Source of the DNA: Pseudomonas lini
GTDB taxonomy: Bacteria; Pseudomonadota; Gammaproteobacteria; Pseudomonadales; Pseudomonadaceae
NCBI RefSeq assembly: GCF_001042905.1
Contig: NZ_JYLB01000005.1
Coordinates: 496,001 to 560,000 of the forward strand
Direction: 5' to 3'
DNA length: 64,000 bases
Positions 60,367 through 64,000 of this stretch are shown piece after piece. Under the pieces are notes generated by a model that saw only the letters and a list, made by a program, of their open reading frames with translations, made no database searches and had not been told where the DNA came from. Both the position numbers and the translations under genes were made by a program. The stretch's first letter is position 1; each line of letters starts with the position of its first letter.

Positions 60367-61245
60367 CTAGCGCCGACGGCCAGTAATGCGTACCCAGCCG
60401 TCGCGATTGGCGATCGGGTCCAGATCGAAGTCCTGAGCGTAGGCGGCGGCGACTTCGTCACCTTGTTCAGCGAGGATGCCCGACAGCGCCAAACGACCGC
60501 CCGGCTTGACCAGGCTGGACAGTTGCGGCGCCAGCGAAACCAGCGGGCCGGCAAGAATGTTGGCGACCAGCACGTCGGCCTGAACCTGTGGCAGGTCTTG
60601 CGGCAGATACAGCGGGAAGAGTTCGTCGGCAATGTTGTTGCGCCCGGCATTGTCGCGGGAGGCTTCCAGCGCCTGCACGTCGATGTCCGTGCCGACGGCT
60701 TGCTTGGCGCCCAGTAGCAGGGCGGCAATCGCCAGAATCCCCGAGCCGCAACCGAAGTCGAGCACGTTGCAATCTTTCAGGTCCTGACCGTCGAGCCATT
60801 CCAGGCATAGCGCGGTGGTCGGGTGAGTACCGGTGCCGAACGCCAAGCCTGGGTCCAGCAGCAGGTTCACCGCGTCAGGCTCGGGCGCGGCATGCCAGCT
60901 CGGGACGATCCACAGGCGCTGACCGAAGCGCATCGGCTGGAAACCGTCCATCCAGCTGCGTTCCCAATCCTGGTCTTCGATCACTTCGCTGTGATGCTCG
61001 GGCAACGGGCTGCCGGTCAGCAGTTCTAGGTGGGCCAGTACGCTGGCGGCTTCGGTGCCACCTTCGAACAGCGCCAGCAGGTGCGTGTGCGACCACAGTG
61101 GGGTGGTATTGAGTTCCGGCTCGAAAATCGGCTGATCTTCGGCGTCCATGAAGGTCACCGACACGGCGCCCACTTCAAGGAACGCGTCTTCGTAGGTTTC
61201 GGCTTGTTCTGGGCTGATGGCGAGACGGACTTGCAGCCAAGGCAT
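60367..61245 (-). CDS. prmA: Ribosomal protein L11 methyltransferase
   Basis: A 292-residue SAM-dependent enzyme that trimethylates L11. The N-terminal recognition domain (residues 1-60, MPWLQVRLAISPEQAETYEDAFLEVGA) precedes the class I core NVLDFGCGSGILAIAALLLGA, GTDIDVQALEASRDNA and VANILAGPLVSLAP. The LAFGTGTHPTTALCLEWLD block is typical. The start at 61245 matches the family; upstream frame is rejected. It probably shares a transcript with the DUF3426 gene. Confidence 0.98.
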   Translation of the reverse strand: MPWLQVRLAISPEQAETYEDAFLEVGAVSVTFMDAEDQPIFEPELNTTPLWSHTHLLALFEGGTEAASVLAHLELLTGSPLPEHHSEVIEDQDWERSWMDGFQPMRFGQRLWIVPSWHAAPEPDAVNLLLDPGLAFGTGTHPTTALCLEWLDGQDLKDCNVLDFGCGSGILAIAALLLGAKQAVGTDIDVQALEASRDNAGRNNIADELFPLYLPQDLPQVQADVLVANILAGPLVSLAPQLSSLVKPGGRLALSGILAEQGDEVAAAYAQDFDLDPIANRDGWVRITGRRR

Positions 61246-61349
61246 GGCGGGCACCTTTGAAAAATATAGATTGCAGCCTAGCGGGCTGCGAGAAGCGCGC
61301 AAGTTTACGCGAGCGCGAGGCAGAAGACGACCATGGTTGAAAAGCAAAG

Positions 61350-61418
61350 GATCGCAGCCTGCGGCAGCGCCTACAGGGGAATGCGTTCAAAATGTAGGAG
61401 CTGCCGCAGGCTGCGATC
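61350..61418. repeat. REP-like palindrome between accC and prmA
   Basis: 26-bp arms at 61350-61375 and 61393-61418 (gatcgcagcctgcggcagc... and complement, one mismatch), with a 17-base loop. Confidence 0.87.
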
Positions 61419-61445
61419 TTTTGATCTTTCTTTTCCGCCAGAAAC

Positions 61446-61474
61446 AACAAAGCCGCTCGAAAGCGGCTTTGTTG
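61446..61474 (-). terminator. Rho-independent terminator of accBC
   Basis: A perfect stem, aacaaagccgct and agcggctttgtt, with a 4-base loop; on the minus strand it is followed by a T-rich run (gttgtttc), just after the accC stop. Confidence 0.8.
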
Positions 61475-61488
61475 GTATGGATCACAGC

Positions 61489-62847
61489 TTAATGCTTTTC
61501 GCCAGCCAGCTTGTGTTCCAGGTAGTGGATGTTGACTCCGCCTTCGCAGAAGCCAGCATCACGGACCAGATCGCGGTGCAGCGGGATGTTGGTCTTGATC
61601 CCGTCGACAACGATTTCGTCCAGCGCATTGCGCATGCGCGCCATGGCTTCGTCACGGGTTGCGCCGTAGGTGATCAGCTTGCCGATCAACGAATCGTAGT
61701 TCGGCGGAACGGCATAACCACTGTACAGGTGCGAATCGACGCGAACGCCGTTGCCGCCTGGAGCATGGAAATGCTTGACCGTGCCTGGGCTAGGCATGAA
61801 GGTTTTCGGGTCTTCGGCGTTGATCCGGCATTCCAGCGCGTGACCGCGGATAACGACGTCATCCTGGGTGTACGACAACTTATTGCCAGCGGCGATGCTG
61901 AGCATCTCCTTGACGATGTCGATGCCTGTGACCATTTCCGATACCGGGTGTTCTACCTGGACACGAGTGTTCATCTCGATGAAGTAGAAGTGGCCGTTTT
62001 CGTACAGGAACTCGAAGGTGCCGGCGCCACGGTAGCCAATGTCGATGCAAGCCCGGACGCAGCGTGCGAGAACTTCCTCGCGCGCGTTCTCGTCGATGCC
62101 CGGTGCCGGCGCTTCTTCGAGAACCTTCTGGTGACGACGTTGCAGCGAGCAATCGCGGTCGCCCAAATGGATAGCATGGCCCTGGCCATCGGAAAGCACC
62201 TGAACTTCCACGTGACGTGGGTTGGTCAGGAATTTTTCTAGATAGACCATCGGGTTGCCGAACGCTGCGCCCGCTTCGGAGCGGGTCAGTTTCGCCGAAG
62301 AGATCAGGTCTTCTTCCTTGTGAACGACGCGCATGCCGCGACCACCACCGCCGCCAGCGGCTTTGATGATCACCGGATAACCGACTTCGCGACCGATGCG
62401 CAGAGCGGTTTCTTCGTCTTCAGGCAGTGGGCCGTCGGAACCCGGAACGGTTGGAACGCCAGCAGCGATCATGGCGTGCTTGGCCGATACCTTGTCGCCC
62501 ATCAGGCGAATGGTTTCGGCTTTCGGGCCAATGAACGCGAAGCCGGAGTTCTCGACCTGTTCGGCAAAGTCGGCGTTTTCCGCAAGGAAGCCGTAGCCTG
62601 GGTGGATGGCGGTGGCGCCAGTCACTTCAGCAGCGGCGATGATGGCCGGAATGTGCAGGTAAGAGTGCGCGGCCGAGGCCGGACCGATGCAGACGGATTC
62701 GTCTGCCAGGCCCAGGTGCATCAGCTCTTTGTCGGCCTTGGAGTAAACGGCGACAGTCTTGATGCCCATCTCTTTACAGGCACGCAGAATCCGCAGGGCG
62801 ATCTCACCGCGGTTGGCGATCAGAACTTTTTCCAACTTCGCAGTCAT
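61489..62847 (-). CDS. accC: Biotin carboxylase (acetyl-CoA carboxylase subunit)
   Basis: A 452-residue ATP-grasp biotin carboxylase. It carboxylates biotin on AccB using bicarbonate and ATP, the first step of fatty acid synthesis. Blocks: KVLIANRGEIALRILRACKEMGI (start), IHPGYGFLAENADFAE, IIKAAGGGGGRGMRVV (ATP loop), RDCSLQRRHQKVLEEAPAP and MNTRVQVEHPVSEMVTGIDIV. The ATG follows GGAG, eight bases away, giving normal length. It is downstream of accB by 17 bases. Confidence 0.98.
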   Translation of the reverse strand: MTAKLEKVLIANRGEIALRILRACKEMGIKTVAVYSKADKELMHLGLADESVCIGPASAAHSYLHIPAIIAAAEVTGATAIHPGYGFLAENADFAEQVENSGFAFIGPKAETIRLMGDKVSAKHAMIAAGVPTVPGSDGPLPEDEETALRIGREVGYPVIIKAAGGGGGRGMRVVHKEEDLISSAKLTRSEAGAAFGNPMVYLEKFLTNPRHVEVQVLSDGQGHAIHLGDRDCSLQRRHQKVLEEAPAPGIDENAREEVLARCVRACIDIGYRGAGTFEFLYENGHFYFIEMNTRVQVEHPVSEMVTGIDIVKEMLSIAAGNKLSYTQDDVVIRGHALECRINAEDPKTFMPSPGTVKHFHAPGGNGVRVDSHLYSGYAVPPNYDSLIGKLITYGATRDEAMARMRNALDEIVVDGIKTNIPLHRDLVRDAGFCEGGVNIHYLEHKLAGEKH

Positions 62848-62864
62848 CAAAGTTTCTCCGCGGT

Positions 62865-63326
62865 TCAAACGATGGTGAACAGCGGTTGGTCGTACTCAAC
62901 CGGCTGGCCGTCTTCGACGAGGATGGATTCGATCACACCGCTGGCTTCAGCTTCGATGTGGTTCATCATCTTCATGGCTTCGACGATGCACAGAGTGTCG
63001 CCTTTCTTCACGGTCTGGCCGACTTCAACGAAGGACGGCGAGGACGGCGAAGATTTGCGATAGAAAGTACCGACCATCGGCGAACGGGCAACGTTGCCGT
63101 TCAGCACAGGCGCAGCCGGAGCTGCAGGAGCAGCGGCGGCAACCGGGGCAGCAGCGACAGGCGCAGGCGCCGGAGCATGCATAGGAGCGGGAGCGTAGTA
63201 CTGCTGAGCCGGCGTCTTGCTGTGACGGCTGATGCGTACGGACTCTTCGCCTTCCTTGATCTCGAGCTCGTCGATACCGGACTCTTCCAGCAATTCGATC
63301 AGTTTCTTAACTTTACGGATATCCAT
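62865..63326 (-). CDS. accB: Biotin carboxyl carrier protein
   Basis: A 153-residue carrier. The biotinyl-lysine is Lys119 in VEAMKMMNH. The N-terminal helical part MDIRKVKKLIELLEESGIDELEIKEGEESVRI is joined by an Ala/Pro-rich linker (about 45-75) to the biotinyl domain. Co-transcribed with accC. Confidence 0.98.
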   Translation of the reverse strand: MDIRKVKKLIELLEESGIDELEIKEGEESVRISRHSKTPAQQYYAPAPMHAPAPAPVAAAPVAAAAPAAPAAPVLNGNVARSPMVGTFYRKSSPSSPSFVEVGQTVKKGDTLCIVEAMKMMNHIEAEASGVIESILVEDGQPVEYDQPLFTIV

Positions 63327-63374
63327 GAATCATCAACTCCCAAGGGTCGGTCAGGGGCGTTTAACGCTTGTTGT

Positions 63375-63827
63375 TCAAGCCGTTGCCTGTCTTTCAAGCT
63401 GCTCTAGTGCGGCCTCCAGGGCCAGTCGATAACCGCTGGCGCCAAGGCCGCAGATCACTCCCACCGCTACGTCGGAGAAGTAAGAGTGATGGCGGAAAGG
63501 TTCGCGTTTGTGCACGTTAGATAAATGCACTTCGATGAATGGGATGCTCACTGCCAGCAGCGCGTCACGTAATGCGACACTTGTATGCGTAAAAGCTGCT
63601 GGATTGATCAGAATGAAGTCCACACCTTCGTCGCGAGCCGCGTGGATGCGATCGATCAATTCGTACTCGGCGTTGCTTTGCAGGTAGAGCAAATGGTGGC
63701 CGGCATTGCGCGCCCGCTGTTCCAGATCCTGATTGATCTGCGCCAGCGTCGTTGCACCGTAGACGCCCGGTTCCCGGGTGCCGAGCAAGTTCAGGTTGGG
63801 GCCGTGTAAAACCAATAGGGTCGCCAT
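63375..63827 (-). CDS. aroQ: Type II 3-dehydroquinate dehydratase
   Basis: A 150-residue type II dehydroquinase of the shikimate pathway. Blocks: LLVLHGPNLNLLGTREPGVYG (start, active-site Tyr and Arg), LQSNAEYELIDRIHAAR, ILINPAAFTHTSVALRDAL and IEVHLSNVHKREPFRHHSYFSDVAVGVICGLGASGY, with the catalytic His in HLSN and RHHSY. AAGGAG before the ATG at 63827. It lies just upstream of accB-accC and may share the transcript. Confidence 0.97.
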   Translation of the reverse strand: MATLLVLHGPNLNLLGTREPGVYGATTLAQINQDLEQRARNAGHHLLYLQSNAEYELIDRIHAARDEGVDFILINPAAFTHTSVALRDALLAVSIPFIEVHLSNVHKREPFRHHSYFSDVAVGVICGLGASGYRLALEAALEQLERQATA

Positions 63828-64000
63828 CTGCTGCTCCTTTGTCATCTGTGTGCAATTGTCAGAACCAGGCGACTATGCCGCAAAGCCTTTGTGACTGTCC
63901 AGTTCTATGCAATAGCCAGCACGATGGCCGATGTTTACGCGAAATATGTGACCGGCTAATTAAATCCGGTCATTTGCTTTCGCAACACGTTCGGCGAAGT
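63828..64000. other. Upstream region of aroQ, no gene seen
   Basis: The last 173 bases hold the likely promoter of aroQ-accBC (minus strand). No reading frame with support reaches the window edge. Confidence 0.5.

Overview
The window looks like a chromosome segment of a fluorescent Pseudomonas (P. fluorescens group). The reasons are the high GC content, the dense REP-type palindromes, and core blocks in the order known from P. aeruginosa PAO1 (recalled, not searched): a urease/urea-transporter block, and retS-purD-purH-fis-dusB-...-prmA-accC-accB-aroQ. No tRNA, rRNA, CRISPR array, insertion sequence or prophage gene was seen.

Layout. (1) 1-4.7 kb: the end of an SMR efflux gene, a family I lipase, an EamA exporter divergent from an AraC regulator, a PsiF-repeat protein and an AI-2E family permease. 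(2) 4.8-7.7 kb: an Hsp70-like gene divergent from cbpA-cbpM. (3) 7.9-18.2 kb: urease structural genes ureA, ureB, ureC with ureD and two embedded acetyltransferases, preceded by the urea ABC importer urtABCDE, all on the minus strand; REP palindromes sit at several intra-operon junctions. (4) 18.3-19.9 kb: repeat-rich DNA holding a 131-bp REP array, a DUF6124 gene with a palindromic leader, and an 18-bp minisatellite. (5) 19.9-27.9 kb: an OprC-type copper receptor, PepSY membrane protein, periplasmic copper chaperone, two DUF2946 proteins and a FecBCD-type ABC importer. (6) 28.5-36.05 kb: two divergent cobalamin operons, cobL-cbiD-cobK (minus) and cobG-cobH-cobI-cobJ (plus). (7) 36.1-50.9 kb: an AT-rich leader and two tandem genes for giant (2360 and 2345 aa) toxins. 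(8) 50.9-64 kb: MarC-family gene, retS, purD, purH, fis, dusB, a DUF3426 gene, prmA, accC, accB, aroQ.

The most interesting region is the toxin pair. Both proteins carry a TcdA/TcdB-type glycosyltransferase domain (a D..R then DxD signature with the clostridial spacing), then a Cys-His-Asp triad resembling YopT/C58 peptidases (the order in the E. coli lymphostatin LifA, not the C80 autoprotease of TcdA/B), then a TcdA/TcdB-pore-like hydrophobic block, and a long beta-rich C-terminal half. Triad spacing is identical in the two paralogs. They lie beside retS, whose product controls the Gac/Rsm virulence switch, inside about 32 kb that separates urtA from retS; in PAO1 these two genes are near neighbours.

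How the genes work together: UrtABCDE imports urea and UreABC hydrolyses it. OprC, PCu(A)C, DUF2946 and PepSY suggest copper acquisition, and the adjacent ABC importer may carry the same ligand across the inner membrane. The cob genes supply most corrin-ring methylation steps (cobM and the cobaltochelatase are not in the window). Coordinates use the start codons I judged best from Shine-Dalgarno sites and family lengths. No alignment or search was run; family names come from recognised motifs.
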